Shown one piece after another: positions 33,852-45,200 of a stretch of DNA of 64,000 nt (position 1 is the first letter of the stretch; the number at the start of each line of letters is the position of its first letter). Both the position numbers and the translations under genes were made by a program. Below the pieces are notes generated by a model. The model did not search any database and was not told the origin of the DNA. It saw only the letters and a program-made list of their open reading frames with translations. Location: contig NZ_CP139558.1 of assembly GCF_034262375.1 (NCBI RefSeq), forward strand, positions 6,262,001 through 6,326,000, given 5' to 3'. This stretch comes from Mucilaginibacter sabulilitoris. Lineage in GTDB: Bacteria; Bacteroidota; Bacteroidia; Sphingobacteriales; Sphingobacteriaceae.

Positions 33852-33875
33852 CAGCTTACATATAAAAGCCATACA

Positions 33876-34409
33876 TTAAATAGCTGAAACATCGGCTATC
33901 TGCTCTGTTTTGACCAGTTGCCTTACGTCAAAACCTTTATCAGCCGCGCGTACAACAAGATGGTTGTAGGTTTGATCGTCAAGTGTAGGCCTCCGACTCA
34001 ATATCCACAAATATTTACGATTAGGATGCCCAACTACAGCATAGCTGTAATCCTTAGCCAGATCAATGATCCAGTATTTACCTTTAAAGGGCCAAAAAAA
34101 CTGTACATCAAGCTTGGCATTGCTATGATCGGTAACAAAGGCTTTGCCCTCACTTACTTTTAATTTATTATCCTTAATGCATCTGTTTTTCACTATTAAG
34201 GTGCCATCGGTACTTAAACCATAAGTTGCCGAAGTACAACTACACCCTTTTTCAAAACTTTGCGGGAAAGCGGCTATTTCAAACCAGGTACCCAGATATT
34301 TTTTTAGTTCTACATATTTAACAGTTTCTAAAGGTTTACTCCTGGCGTGCAACGCTAAAGCTGTTAAACCTAAAACAACAGCAGATGTTGCCAAAATCTC
34401 TTTCTTCAT
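33876..34409 (-). CDS. Lipocalin (Blc family)
   Basis: A 177-residue bacterial lipocalin. An N-terminal hydrophobic stretch (ILATSAVVLGLTALALHA) serves as signal. The lipocalin signature YLGTWFEIAAFPQSFEKGC is at about 39-57, followed by CIKDNKLKVSEGKAFVTD, FFWPFKGKYWIIDLAKDYSYAVVGHPNRKYLWILSRRP, the Blc hallmark. It has a Cys-Ser-Cys pair (GCSCTSATYG) where Blc usually has one Cys. Blc proteins bind lysophospholipids in the outer membrane. No lipobox is clear, so it may be soluble in the periplasm. Confidence 0.9.
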   Translation of the reverse strand: MKKEILATSAVVLGLTALALHARSKPLETVKYVELKKYLGTWFEIAAFPQSFEKGCSCTSATYGLSTDGTLIVKNRCIKDNKLKVSEGKAFVTDHSNAKLDVQFFWPFKGKYWIIDLAKDYSYAVVGHPNRKYLWILSRRPTLDDQTYNHLVVRAADKGFDVRQLVKTEQIADVSAI

Positions 34410-34531
34410 ACAACAACAACGATCATAAAGTGCAAAAAGTTTAACGGAAAAGCATATAATTAGCTGTGATAAGGCGTTGTTATATTTAATTACCTTTGCG
34501 CCAATTCATTAGTTTCAGCAATCAACAAGCT

Positions 34532-35338
34532 ATGCTACAGGGAACAAACATCAGTATTTTAGGTTGCGGCTGGTACGGCCGGGCGTTGGCAAAAGCCCTC
34601 ATAAAAAAAGGTGCAAGAGTCAAAGGCTCAGCCACCTCTCCGGAAAAAATGGAAGCATTGGCAGTAGAGAGCATTAAACCTTATCTGGTGATTTTTTCAC
34701 CTGATGAAGAGCACTATGACCCGGCTTTTTTTGATTGTGACGTATTATTTATTGCCATTCCGCCAAAGAGCAGATCGGGAGAGGGTGCAAATTTTATTTA
34801 TAAGATACAAGGCATTATCAGCGCTATTAAGCAGCATGAGGTTCAGCATGTTGTATTTATCAGCTCAACCGGGGTTTATGCGGATTTAAACCTGGAGGTT
34901 GATGAATTAAGTAACCCTCAACCTAATACTGAATCAGGCGAGATATTGTTGACTGCTGAGGATCTTTTCAGAGCCGAAACCTCCTTTAAAACTACTATTA
35001 TCCGCTTCGCCGGATTGATAGGCCCCGGCCGGGATCCGGGTCGTTTTTTTGCCGGTAAAACAAATATCCCTAACGGCAACGCCCCCGTTAACCTGATCCA
35101 TCTGGATGATTGTATCGGTTTGAGTATAGCGATAATTGATAAAAAAGCTTATGGTTATTTATTTAATGCCTGCTCTCCCGACCATCCCACCCGTTCGGCT
35201 TTTTATACGCGGGCATCTGTCAACTCAGATCTGTTGGAACCTCAGTTTATTCCCGAATTAAAAGAATGGAAAATAGTAAAAAGCATTCATGTGGATGCTG
35301 TTTTAGGGTACCAATACAAGGTGAGCAAATTGATTTAA
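34532..35338 (+). CDS. NAD-dependent epimerase/dehydratase-like SDR (YeeZ type)
   Basis: A 268-residue extended-SDR protein. The N-terminal Rossmann motif ISILGCGWYGRALAKAL binds NAD(P). FISSTGVYADLN carries the Ser and Tyr of the SDR catalytic site, but the Tyr-x-x-x-Lys is not in its standard form, as in the YeeZ group, so catalysis is doubtful. RFAGLIGPGRDPGRFF and NLIHLDDCIGLSIA are typical of the group. I chose ATG 34532; an upstream TTG at 34496 adds 12 residues unlike the family. A TACCTTTG box at 34491-34498 could be its promoter. Confidence 0.85.
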   Translation: MLQGTNISILGCGWYGRALAKALIKKGARVKGSATSPEKMEALAVESIKPYLVIFSPDEEHYDPAFFDCDVLFIAIPPKSRSGEGANFIYKIQGIISAIKQHEVQHVVFISSTGVYADLNLEVDELSNPQPNTESGEILLTAEDLFRAETSFKTTIIRFAGLIGPGRDPGRFFAGKTNIPNGNAPVNLIHLDDCIGLSIAIIDKKAYGYLFNACSPDHPTRSAFYTRASVNSDLLEPQFIPELKEWKIVKSIHVDAVLGYQYKVSKLI

Positions 35339-35358
35339 TTCAGTAAACCTTAGCAAAA

Positions 35359-37668
35359 TCAGTCTTTATACTCCAGTGTTTTTTTGAGCACCACATCCTC
35401 TGCTGACCGGGCTATCATTACATCAAATGTCCCCGGCTCGGTAACAAATTTCATATCGGTATTCCATATCGCGATATCCTCTGGCTTTATGATAAAGTGT
35501 ACTGTTTGCGTTTCACCCGGTTTCAGGCTTATCTTATCAAACCCCTTTAGTGCCATTACTGGCGTGGTAACCGAGTTTACTTTATTGCCAAGGTACATCT
35601 GTACTACTTCTTTACCGGGCACGCTACCGGTATTGGTTACATCTACCGAAACCTGCACACTTTGACCTTTACCGAATGAGGCAGCCGAAACCCGCATATT
35701 GCTGTAGTTAAAAGATGTATAACTTAACCCAAAACCAAAGGGGAACAATACATCAGCTGACGAGAAAACATAGTCCTGACCCGGTTTATCGGGCGAGCCG
35801 GGATTGTGATAAAAACCTTTACCGGAACTTACATGATTATAAAACACCGGAATATGCCCCACAGATTGCGGAATAGATACATTTAACCTGCCCGATGGAT
35901 TTACCTTGCCAAACAGAATATTGGCTATGGCGTTTCCGCCCTTTTCACCGGGGTACCAGGCCTCCAGAATAGCCGGGATGTTTTCCTTTTCCCAGCTGAT
36001 ACTCCAGGGCCTACCATGCACCAGCACCAGTATCATCGGTTTACCGGTTTTATATATTTCCTGAAGCAGTTGGCGCTGAACACCTTCGGGGTTTATATCG
36101 GTAACATCATAGCCTTCGCCACAGGTAAAAGGGTCTTTTGGCTCGCTTTCGGGCGCGTGGCCATTCCATCCGATTCCCGAAAACACCACGCTGGTAGTAC
36201 CCAGCACTACAACTACGGCATCGCTATTTTTAGCAGCTTCAACAGCCTCTGCAAACCCGCTTTTATCGTGGCCAGATAAGGTACAACCTTTGACATAATT
36301 TATTTTTACGTTATTGCCCACCAGTGTTTTAATACCGTTTAAAACAGTAATACCTGAACGGCTGTCGCGGGTAGAACTGTAATCCCCATACTGTACCTGA
36401 TTGGCATTAGGCCCTATCACTGCCAGTGATTTCAGTTTGTTGATATCCAGCGGCAATAGCTGCTTATCATTTTTTAACAGGATAAGAGATTCTTCTGCTA
36501 TCTGCTGCGACAGGGTAACATGCGCCGGGGTATGCACCCTTTTTTTGAGTTGCAAAGTATCTACCAAAGGTTTTTCAAACAACCCAGCTTTAAACTTTAC
36601 CGTAAGGATACGCGCCACTGCTGTATCAATCTGCGACTCTTTTACTTTACCCGCTTTTACCAGTTCAATAAGCTTGCTATACACATCGGGACTTGGAGCC
36701 TCCAGGTCGACACCTGCGTTTAACGCTATCGGAGCGGCATCAGCAGCATTTTTGGCTATGTGCTGAAAGGTATATAGCATTTTAAGCCCCTCGTAATCGG
36801 AGAATACATATCCTTTAAAGCCCCATTCTTTTCGCAATACCTTATCGAGTAAAAAATGGTTTGCATGCGCAGGGATACCATCCATTTCATTGTAAGACGG
36901 CATTACGGAGTATATATTGGCCTTTTGCACCGCGTCTTTAAAAGGAACCAAAAACATGGAACGCAACTCACGTTCGCCAATTGAGGCCGGAGCCAAATTG
37001 ATGCCGGCTACCGGAATGCTGTAAGCTGCAAAATGCTTGGCTGTACACATTACCTTATCTTTACCTATACCCGAAATACTTTGTTCAACATCACCTTGCA
37101 TACCTGTAACAAACGCTGAGCCCAACTGACTAACCAGATATGGATCTTCGGCATAACATTCTTCAACCCGGCCAAAGCGAGGGTCGCGGATCAGATCGAA
37201 TAAAGGTGACAGGGCCTGATCAACGCCTGACGAGGATGCTTCATAGGCGATAACCGAACCCATTTGTTTAATCAGCACCGGGTTCCAGGTACTGCCTTGT
37301 GCTATGGCCTGTGGAAATATGGTAGCTCCCGATGCCAATTGCCCGTGCAAACATTCGCCAATTTGAACGGGCGGTATGCCCAAACGCGTTTTTTCACGGG
37401 CATATTTTTTAGCCTTTACCGAAAGTGATGCTATTTCATTTACGGTAATGAAAGGACTTTCGCAAACGCCATAAGCAATAGGATTAGTTAATGAACCTCT
37501 GAGACCGTTCATACTCATCTGTCCTATCTTTTCTTCCAGCGTCATGCGGCCGAGCAAATCGTTCACGCGGGCTTCAACAGGCGCCCGGGCATTTTTGTAA
37601 ACCTGGGCATTGGTAGAGCCGATGATCAAAAATGCAGCGAAACCTAAAGTCCATTTTCTTTTCGTCAT
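35359..37668 (-). CDS. Beta-glucosidase, GH3 family (BglX-like)
   Basis: A 769-residue secreted GH3 enzyme hydrolysing terminal beta-glycosides. Signal peptide to about residue 21 (FLIIGSTNAQ). N-terminal TIM barrel with KHFAAY (about 211-216) and the nucleophile D291 in YVFSDYEG; then the alpha/beta sandwich domain (LAVIGPNANQVQYGDYS, VVVLGTTS) and a fibronectin type III-like C-terminal domain (VSVDVTNTGSVPGKEVVQMYL). Length is normal. Last gene of the polysaccharide utilization locus; with the upstream GH78 it would remove glucose and rhamnose from one glycan. Confidence 0.94.
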   Translation of the reverse strand: MTKRKWTLGFAAFLIIGSTNAQVYKNARAPVEARVNDLLGRMTLEEKIGQMSMNGLRGSLTNPIAYGVCESPFITVNEIASLSVKAKKYAREKTRLGIPPVQIGECLHGQLASGATIFPQAIAQGSTWNPVLIKQMGSVIAYEASSSGVDQALSPLFDLIRDPRFGRVEECYAEDPYLVSQLGSAFVTGMQGDVEQSISGIGKDKVMCTAKHFAAYSIPVAGINLAPASIGERELRSMFLVPFKDAVQKANIYSVMPSYNEMDGIPAHANHFLLDKVLRKEWGFKGYVFSDYEGLKMLYTFQHIAKNAADAAPIALNAGVDLEAPSPDVYSKLIELVKAGKVKESQIDTAVARILTVKFKAGLFEKPLVDTLQLKKRVHTPAHVTLSQQIAEESLILLKNDKQLLPLDINKLKSLAVIGPNANQVQYGDYSSTRDSRSGITVLNGIKTLVGNNVKINYVKGCTLSGHDKSGFAEAVEAAKNSDAVVVVLGTTSVVFSGIGWNGHAPESEPKDPFTCGEGYDVTDINPEGVQRQLLQEIYKTGKPMILVLVHGRPWSISWEKENIPAILEAWYPGEKGGNAIANILFGKVNPSGRLNVSIPQSVGHIPVFYNHVSSGKGFYHNPGSPDKPGQDYVFSSADVLFPFGFGLSYTSFNYSNMRVSAASFGKGQSVQVSVDVTNTGSVPGKEVVQMYLGNKVNSVTTPVMALKGFDKISLKPGETQTVHFIIKPEDIAIWNTDMKFVTEPGTFDVMIARSAEDVVLKKTLEYKD

Positions 37669-37821
37669 CTCCGTTAAGCTTTATAAATGAATATAAAGAA
37701 TCCAAACCGCTGTGAATATGGCCGATATAAACCAAACATTTCCCGGCGGACCAACAACCATTATTGCAACCTTATTACCCGCTATGGTATTTGCCATAAT
37801 TTAATTCACAATGTTAAATTG

Positions 37822-40611
37822 CTAATTAATGCGCTTACCATAAGTTTTCATGGTATACACAAAATGATAAGTGCCTGAGCCAACATTAAGCTGGGTATCG
37901 TTACCCGTTTTCTGTATGTCAGTTATCTCTTTAATCGTATTTATATCGAGCCCATTCTCGGTGATTTGATCGGTAGTGGATGGCAGGAGAATCTGGGCAG
38001 TAGTATTGGGCGGAATGATTACATCGAGCGTAAAAATACCATTATCAATACTCCATGCCGACTTTACCTTACCATACATGGTTTCCAGCTCGGCCTGTGT
38101 GCTGGTGAGTTTGCCACCGGGGCGCGGAGCTATTAATATTTCATGAAAGCCTGGATCAGTTTCGACAGGATTGATACCGGCTATTACACGGTACATCCAA
38201 TCGCCAATGGCGCCATAGGCGTAGTGATTAAACGAGTTCATTTCCGGGTCCTCAAAACTACCATCAGGTTTGATGCCGTCCCAGCGTTCCCATATAGTGG
38301 TTGCTCCATGTTTTACCGGGTATAACCACGAGGGGTACGACTCCTTCATCAGCAGGTCATAAGCAATATCCGTTTGGCCAAAGCGGCTCAGCACGTGGCA
38401 AATGTATGGCGTACCCAGAAAGCCTGTAGTAATATGCTCGTCATAATCCTCGATGTTGTGTACCAGCCTTTTGGCTGCCGACTCCCGTTGTTTTTCAGGC
38501 AGCATATCAAAATTTAAAGCCAGCACGTATGAGGTTTGTGTGCCCGATATCATACGACCATTGGGGGTTACGTATTCGCTCTGGAAGGCTTTTTTGATAT
38601 TATAAAGCAGCAAAGTATATTTTTGGACATCATCGCCACGCCCCAATACTTTGGCTGCGTTGATAAGCAGTTGAGTAGAATAAGCGTAAAATGCCTGCGC
38701 TATAAGGTTTTTATCGGTTAATGCTGCACCATCCTCATAGTTTGTACCGGCATAGAACAACCAATCGCCAAAGTGATTACCGGTATCCCAAAGATAATTG
38801 CGACTATGTGCCTGGATATACCCAACCCATGCCTTCATACTTTCATATTGCTGCTGCAGCACCTGCCTGTCGCCATATGCCAGGTAAATATTCCATGGTG
38901 CAATGGTAGCCACGTCGCTCCACCCTGAGGCACCCGCCGAAACGCTATCCAGCACATCAGGTATTACATAAGGTACAGCCCCATCTTTATGCTGATCTGC
39001 CGAAAGATCTTTCAGCCATTTGGTAAAAAAGCCGGCCACATCCATATTAAAAGTCGCGGTACGGCAAAAGGCCTGTGCATCACCTGTCCATCCCATACGT
39101 TCATCGCGCTGAGGACAATCTGTAGGTACATCTATAAAATTACCTTTTTGTCCCCATTGAATATTATGCTGCAATTGGTTAATCAGAGGGTTTGAGGTAG
39201 AGAACTGCCCGGTTTGAGCCATATCAGAATAAACAGCATAAGCCGCCAGATTGGTTGAATCGAGGGCTCCTTTGTAACCCACAACCTTCAGGAAACGAAA
39301 ACCCTGGAATGTAAAATGCGGTTCAAAAGTTTCTGCACTATCGCCTTTAAAAATATATGTATTTTCCTGTTTGGCAGTACGCAGATTCTTGGTATAAAAA
39401 TTACCTTTTTGATCAAGCACCTCGGCATGATACAGGTGTATGGTGTCGCCTGCTTTGGCCTTTAATTTAAATTGTACCCAGCCAACCAGGTTCTGGCCAA
39501 AATCAACAACGCGGTCACCCTCAGGGGTTGTAAAAACCCTAAGCGGTAAAAACTTCTCATGCTTTTTTACAGTTGGGCCGGATGTAGCTATCAGGTTATC
39601 TTTTATAGTTTCGTCGGTTTTTACAGTATCCCAGGTCAGATCCTTGTACAGTGGATTTGTCCAGCCGGCTTTTTCCTTTCGGGCATCATAAACCTCGCCG
39701 TCAAAAAATGAGGACGAGCGGATGGCCCCATAAGCAACCTTCCAGCTTTTATCTGATGAAATAACAACCCGTTTACCGGTAGTATAAATCACCTCAAGCT
39801 GATAAAGCAGGGCCAGTTTTTTACCATAAACATCTTTTTTACGGTTGTAAGTATAACCGCGATACCAGCCATCGCCAATGGTTACCCCGGTGGCATTGTC
39901 GCCTTTTTTAAGCATGGAGGTAACATCGTATACCTGGTATTGTATACGTTTATTATAGCTCGTCCATCCGGGTGCAAAGTAATCGTTACCAACCCTTTTG
40001 CCATTTATCTGAGCTTCGAACACTCCATGGGCGGATATGTATAAATGCGCCGCGCGTATTTTATGATCTAACTTAAAACCTTTGCGAAACATGGGACTTG
40101 GCCCGCCGGTAGTATCCGATACATAAGTGTCCTGTATCCATTTGGCAGTCCAGTCCTGGGGTTTAAGCAAACCCATTTTCCAGAAGTTTACCATGCTCCA
40201 CGACGTTACCTGGTTCTTATTGTTCCATACCCTTACCTGCCAGTAACACTTTTGGCGTGAGGCCAGCAATGGACCACCATAATATACATGTACCGATTGA
40301 TCTGAAGGTATTTTGCCAGAAGTCCATATTAAGCTTTGACCTTTGGTTAACGACACGGCATTGCTGCCCACACGTATTTCATAATAGGTTTGCTGGATAT
40401 TCCTGTCCTGCGTTATCAGTTTCCAGCTCATACGCGGATTGGCGGCATCAACAGCTATAGGATTAACTTTATACTCACATGTCAGATTATCAACCCTGAA
40501 ATTAACGGGAGGTTTCTGCAGTTGCGAAAAGCTCAGAAAATGAAACGAAAATAATATAACGATACTCAGGCATGCTCTTTTCAGCATGCCTGTTTTAGTA
40601 ATATAATTCAT
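37822..40611 (-). CDS. Alpha-L-rhamnosidase, GH78 family
   Basis: A 929-residue secreted enzyme removing terminal alpha-L-rhamnose. Signal peptide to about residue 29 (FSFHFLSFSQ). N-terminal beta domains include WTAKWIQ and the concanavalin-like ISAHGVFEAQINGKRVG; VVDFGQNLVGWV precedes the alpha/alpha barrel. The catalytic region DVPTDCPQRDERMGWTGDAQ is at about 494-513, holding the conserved Asp and Glu residues. KHGATTIWERWDGI near the C-terminus is another GH78 signature. Length typical. Between SusD and GH3 in the same locus. Confidence 0.94.
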   Translation of the reverse strand: MNYITKTGMLKRACLSIVILFSFHFLSFSQLQKPPVNFRVDNLTCEYKVNPIAVDAANPRMSWKLITQDRNIQQTYYEIRVGSNAVSLTKGQSLIWTSGKIPSDQSVHVYYGGPLLASRQKCYWQVRVWNNKNQVTSWSMVNFWKMGLLKPQDWTAKWIQDTYVSDTTGGPSPMFRKGFKLDHKIRAAHLYISAHGVFEAQINGKRVGNDYFAPGWTSYNKRIQYQVYDVTSMLKKGDNATGVTIGDGWYRGYTYNRKKDVYGKKLALLYQLEVIYTTGKRVVISSDKSWKVAYGAIRSSSFFDGEVYDARKEKAGWTNPLYKDLTWDTVKTDETIKDNLIATSGPTVKKHEKFLPLRVFTTPEGDRVVDFGQNLVGWVQFKLKAKAGDTIHLYHAEVLDQKGNFYTKNLRTAKQENTYIFKGDSAETFEPHFTFQGFRFLKVVGYKGALDSTNLAAYAVYSDMAQTGQFSTSNPLINQLQHNIQWGQKGNFIDVPTDCPQRDERMGWTGDAQAFCRTATFNMDVAGFFTKWLKDLSADQHKDGAVPYVIPDVLDSVSAGASGWSDVATIAPWNIYLAYGDRQVLQQQYESMKAWVGYIQAHSRNYLWDTGNHFGDWLFYAGTNYEDGAALTDKNLIAQAFYAYSTQLLINAAKVLGRGDDVQKYTLLLYNIKKAFQSEYVTPNGRMISGTQTSYVLALNFDMLPEKQRESAAKRLVHNIEDYDEHITTGFLGTPYICHVLSRFGQTDIAYDLLMKESYPSWLYPVKHGATTIWERWDGIKPDGSFEDPEMNSFNHYAYGAIGDWMYRVIAGINPVETDPGFHEILIAPRPGGKLTSTQAELETMYGKVKSAWSIDNGIFTLDVIIPPNTTAQILLPSTTDQITENGLDINTIKEITDIQKTGNDTQLNVGSGTYHFVYTMKTYGKRIN

Positions 40612-40718
40612 GCTATTAAAATATAGCTTTAGAACGATTTTGTTTGTACATACAACACATTTTTTGCGTAATAAAACAAATATGATGCCTTTGTTACATT
40701 ATAACCGTATAAACGTGG

Positions 40719-40749
40719 TATGGCCCCACAAAAGTTTCATGGGGCCATA
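40719..40749. terminator. Hairpin downstream of susD-like gene
   Basis: Arms TATGGCCCCA (40719-40728) and TGGGGCCATA (40740-40749). It lies just after the SusD stop on the minus strand without a T-run, so it may attenuate between susD and the glycosidase genes. Confidence 0.5.
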
Positions 40750-40759
40750 AAATGTCTTA

Positions 40760-42253
40760 TTAAAGCTCCAGGTTTGCTTGATTCAGCGGATATTGGAACA
40801 ACAGCCTGATATTGGTATAAGCAGCTGAGTTCACATTCCAGTATGGTTTTTTAAATGCCTTGTCCCTCACACCATGAGCTGCCATTACAGCAGCAGCCTT
40901 GCCGGTGCGCAGCAAATCAAACCAGCGATGGTTTTCAAAAGCAAGTTCAACCTGCCGTTCGTGCGCTATAGCATCACGAAAAGCATCCTGATTTGGCACG
41001 TTTAACGCCGGGACACTATTACCTGCTGTTTTATCTTTTAATCCGGCACGTTCCCTTACCAGGTTTAAATATTTAAACGCGTCGCTGCCGCCCACAAACC
41101 CCTGTTCATTCAGACACTCGGCAAGCATCAGGTAAATATCAGAATAGCGGTAAACAGGAAAATTATTTCCGGTTATTCCCTGAACAGCGGCTATACTCTG
41201 ATATTTTTTTATAAAAGGTAAATCTACACCGTATTCATCAGATGTAAACTCAATTACAGATGCAGCCCTCCTTTTATCACCGGGTTCAAATGCTGTCATC
41301 AGATCATGGGTAGGGATATTCCAGCCATTCTGGGCTCCGTTAGCAATTTCAAATCCGGTTACATCGCTGTCATAATAATCCCAGGGAATAAAGGTATCTA
41401 TAAAGTCGCTGCCCAGTCCGTTAGGCCCTTCAATATACTGAATTTCAAAAATCGATTCGGGACCGTTCTCTTTCGATATATCAAAGTTATCGGCATAATT
41501 GGCATTCAACCGGTAGGCATTTGATGCTATAATGGTACGCAATAGCGGTGTAGCCAGATCAAACTTTTTCTGGGTCATGTAAACTTCAGCAAGCAATGTT
41601 TCGGCGGTACCTTTAGTTACCCTGCCTACATTACCTGTTCCGGAATATTTAACCGGTAATTTTGTAATGGCGGCCTGAGCATCGGCAATTATCTGAGTAT
41701 ATATATTGGCAGCAGGCGATTTAGTAGCTAACCTAAAGGCATCGCCTACTGATTGCACTTCCGTTATCACCAGCGGTATATCACCAAACATGCGCACCAG
41801 ATTAAAATAGTTGAACGCCCGCAAAAAATTAGCCTGTCCGGCAATGGTGTCGGCAACCGCGGTATTGAGTTTAGCCGCTGGCAGGCGTTCCAAAATTATA
41901 TTGCACCTGCCTATGCTTGTATAACTGGCGCTAAAAAAAGATTCAACCATATCATTATTATTCAGCTCCCTGAATTCATCGATTTCCTCTTTGTTAGTGC
42001 CCGAACGATCATACGGGTCGTACTCATACGATGTGTTATCAGACCGCATTTCGCCCATTGCCCAAAAGGATCCATTGTATAAGCCTTGCAGCGGAGCATA
42101 AGCACCATTAATTGCCTGTGTAAACTGCAGCTGTGTTTTAAAGAAATTGGCTTTATTTTCAGTATCTGTTGGTTGAAGTGCCAGATAATCCTTTTTACAC
42201 CCGGCAATGCCCGCGGCAGTAAGGATCAAAAAAATGTATATATATTTTTTCAT
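40760..42253 (-). CDS. susD: SusD/RagB-family glycan-binding lipoprotein
   Basis: A 497-residue outer-membrane lipoprotein that pairs with SusC to capture oligosaccharides. Signal and lipobox ILTAAGIAGC, then KKDYLALQPTDTENKANFF, the usual SusD N-terminus. TPR-like helices follow (QANFLRAFNYFNLVRMFGDIPLV), and the C-terminal RHWFDLLRTG-type motif is seen as NHRWFDLLRTGKAA. Located 43 bases after the SusC gene on the same strand. Substrate unknown; GH78 and GH3 neighbours suggest a rhamnose- and glucose-containing glycan. Confidence 0.94.
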   Translation of the reverse strand: MKKYIYIFLILTAAGIAGCKKDYLALQPTDTENKANFFKTQLQFTQAINGAYAPLQGLYNGSFWAMGEMRSDNTSYEYDPYDRSGTNKEEIDEFRELNNNDMVESFFSASYTSIGRCNIILERLPAAKLNTAVADTIAGQANFLRAFNYFNLVRMFGDIPLVITEVQSVGDAFRLATKSPAANIYTQIIADAQAAITKLPVKYSGTGNVGRVTKGTAETLLAEVYMTQKKFDLATPLLRTIIASNAYRLNANYADNFDISKENGPESIFEIQYIEGPNGLGSDFIDTFIPWDYYDSDVTGFEIANGAQNGWNIPTHDLMTAFEPGDKRRAASVIEFTSDEYGVDLPFIKKYQSIAAVQGITGNNFPVYRYSDIYLMLAECLNEQGFVGGSDAFKYLNLVRERAGLKDKTAGNSVPALNVPNQDAFRDAIAHERQVELAFENHRWFDLLRTGKAAAVMAAHGVRDKAFKKPYWNVNSAAYTNIRLLFQYPLNQANLEL

Positions 42254-42296
42254 GTCTTCAGTTGTTGAGTGTTTAAATGTTCACTTTGTCTGTTAA

Positions 42297-45200
42297 TTAA
42301 AATGTCACATTGCAGCCCAGGGTATAAACAGCAGAAACCGGATAACCTGTGAAATTTACGTTTGGTGAAAGCGACCTGTTGCCTTCCTGACCCTCAATGC
42401 CTACCTCAGGGTTACCACCTTTATAGCCGGTTATGAGTATTGCGTTTTGAGCGCTAAAGTAAACCCTAAAGTTTTTGGTAAACTTTGTTTTAAAATTGTA
42501 CCCTATATCAATATTCTTAACAGCTAAGTACGAATTGCTCTCTACCCAATAAGAAGGATAATAGTCACGGGCCAGGTTGGTGTTTGATACCGTAGTTGGT
42601 AAAAGCCCCGCACCCGGCTGTTTTGCAGAGCGCCAACGTTGAATTACAGATTGTTCCACATTAAAAACTCCGTCAAGATTGGTAGTGAACTGTTTATACA
42701 TATCAAACACATGGCCTCCTACCGAACCTGCCGAAATTATATTCATATCAAAGTTTTTATAGGAGAAATGGTTATTAAAGCCAAACGTAAACTGTGCCCA
42801 TGGGTTACCAATATTGGTTTGGTCGCCACCGTCAATTACACCGTCGCCGTTAACATCTTTGTACCTGATGTTGCCAACTTGCTCTCCGTCAAAATGCGGG
42901 TATTTATCCAGCTCGGCCTGGTTTTGAAATATCCCTTCAAAAATATAACCGTAAAACTGTCCTAATGGTAAACCTACCTTGGTAATACTGGTTGGGTTAT
43001 CATTTTCAGGTGCATCATATATTTGTGTAGTTGGCCCTAAATTAAGCACCATGTTACGGTTAAATGATATGTTAGCATCTGTACTCCAGTTAAACCCGTC
43101 ACCAACAATATTTTTTGTAGTTAATGTAAACTCCCAACCACGGTTGCGGACATTTCCAACGTTAGTAAAGGTACCGCCATAGCCAGATGCAATGGGTATT
43201 GGAATAAATTGCAGCATCTTCTGAGTGTAACGATTATAATATTCTGCAATTAAATAAATACGGCCTTTAGCTAACGAGATATCCATACCAATATCCAGTT
43301 GCCTTGTTGTTTCCCATCCTAAACTTGTATTACCAAGTTCGGTTAAAGCCTTGCCAGGGGCCAGTCCGCCGCCAAATGTGTAATTAGCTTCATCAACAGC
43401 AGGTATTGATGCGTAATTAGGTATGCCATTATTTCCGGCAAGCCCATAGCTGGCAGTAAATTTTACCTGATCTACAATACTTATCTTCGGAAAGAATGAT
43501 TCGTCAGAGATACGCCAGCCGCCGGATACTGAAGGGAACGTGCCCCATTGATGCCCTGATGCAAACCGGGAAGCACCATCCCGACGAATAGACGCGCTTA
43601 GTAAATATTTATCCTTATAAGCATAATTCACTCTGCCTATTAACGATAATAACCTCCACTCTTCATCACCTGCAGTCGCGGTGACAATTGTTGCCGCGTT
43701 AACCGATTGTATGGCATCATCGGGGAAACCGGTTCCGAAAGTTAAACGATCATGTGTATTTTCCTGCTGTACAGAGTAATCTGCCAGTGCCGTTAAAGTA
43801 TGATTACCCCAGGTTTTTTTGTAGTTGATGCTATTTTCATTGAGCCAGTTAAAGCTATTGGCCGAAGTAAAAGAGCCGACGGCCTTTTGCTGGTTTCCAT
43901 CGCGGTTAGGTACATTGAAGCCGCCCAGATAAGAAGGCCGGTAATAATCCTGTGATTTAGTTTGATAATCGACCCCGAAGGTTGACCTGATATTTAAACC
44001 TTTAATGGGCTCCCAATCTACATAAGTATTTGCAAGGGCGCGAAACTCGTTTCGCTTGTTAATGGTGTTTACCAACTCGCTTACAGGATTAACATTTTGG
44101 AAGGTTCCAGGCGAACCTACAACATTGGTATATGAGCCATCGGGCTGTTTTACCGGAATAAGTGGACTCTCTAAATATGCCTGGCTTAGCGCAGCCGAAA
44201 GAAAATGGCCGTCTGTTTGTTGTAAATTCCGAAAACTATAAGTAGGTGCTATGCTCAAACCAACGGTTAAATTTTTAGCCACATCGGCATCCATATTTCC
44301 TTTTAAGGAATATCTTTTAAACCCTGTATTTAGTACAGTACCCTGCTGATCAAAATAACCCAGCGAAAATAATGACCTTACCTTTTCGGTACCATTGGCA
44401 ATGGTAACATCATAGTTTTGCATTGGTGCTGTTCTTGTTACCGCATCAAACCAGTCGGTACCGGCACCAAGCGATTTTGGGTTGCGGTATTCAATCGGTA
44501 TAGGATCATTTGTACCGTTAATGGCATTGGCATCCTGTATAGCTTCTGTACGCCATTGCGCAAACTGAGATGCCGTCATCATTTTAAGCTTGCTTTGGGA
44601 AAGTACCCGCTGAAGCCCCGAAGATGTATTTACCGTAACTGTTGATTCTCCTTTTTTTGCTCTTTTGGTGGTAATCAGGATAACACCGTTTGCACCACGT
44701 GACCCATATATGGCTGTGGAAGCAGCATCTTTCAGTACGCTGATATTTTCTATATCATCCGGATTGATAGTACTTAACGGATTAGAGTACTGATCAAAAC
44801 CCGGGGAAATAGGAAAACCGTCAACAACGTACAGAGGATTATCACCCGCACCCACCGAGCCGGCACCACGAATATTAATTGCCACGCCACCGCCCGGTGT
44901 TCCGGTTACCTGGTTTACCGTAACACCGGCAAGCTGACCCGCCAGTTTCAGATCAACACTGGCTGCCTTGATTTCTTTAATATTGCTCATTTTCACAGTA
45001 CCCACCGCGCCCGTAACATCCTTACGTTCCTGGTTACCATAGCCCACTACCACCACTTCGTTTAGCTGGGTTTTATCGTCCTCCAATGTTACATTAATAC
45101 TTGTACGCTTGTTTATGGGCTCTTCTTTGGTTTTAAAGCCTACAAAAGTGAATACCAATACCGCATTATCTTCTGCTTGCAAGCTAAATTTGCCGTCAAT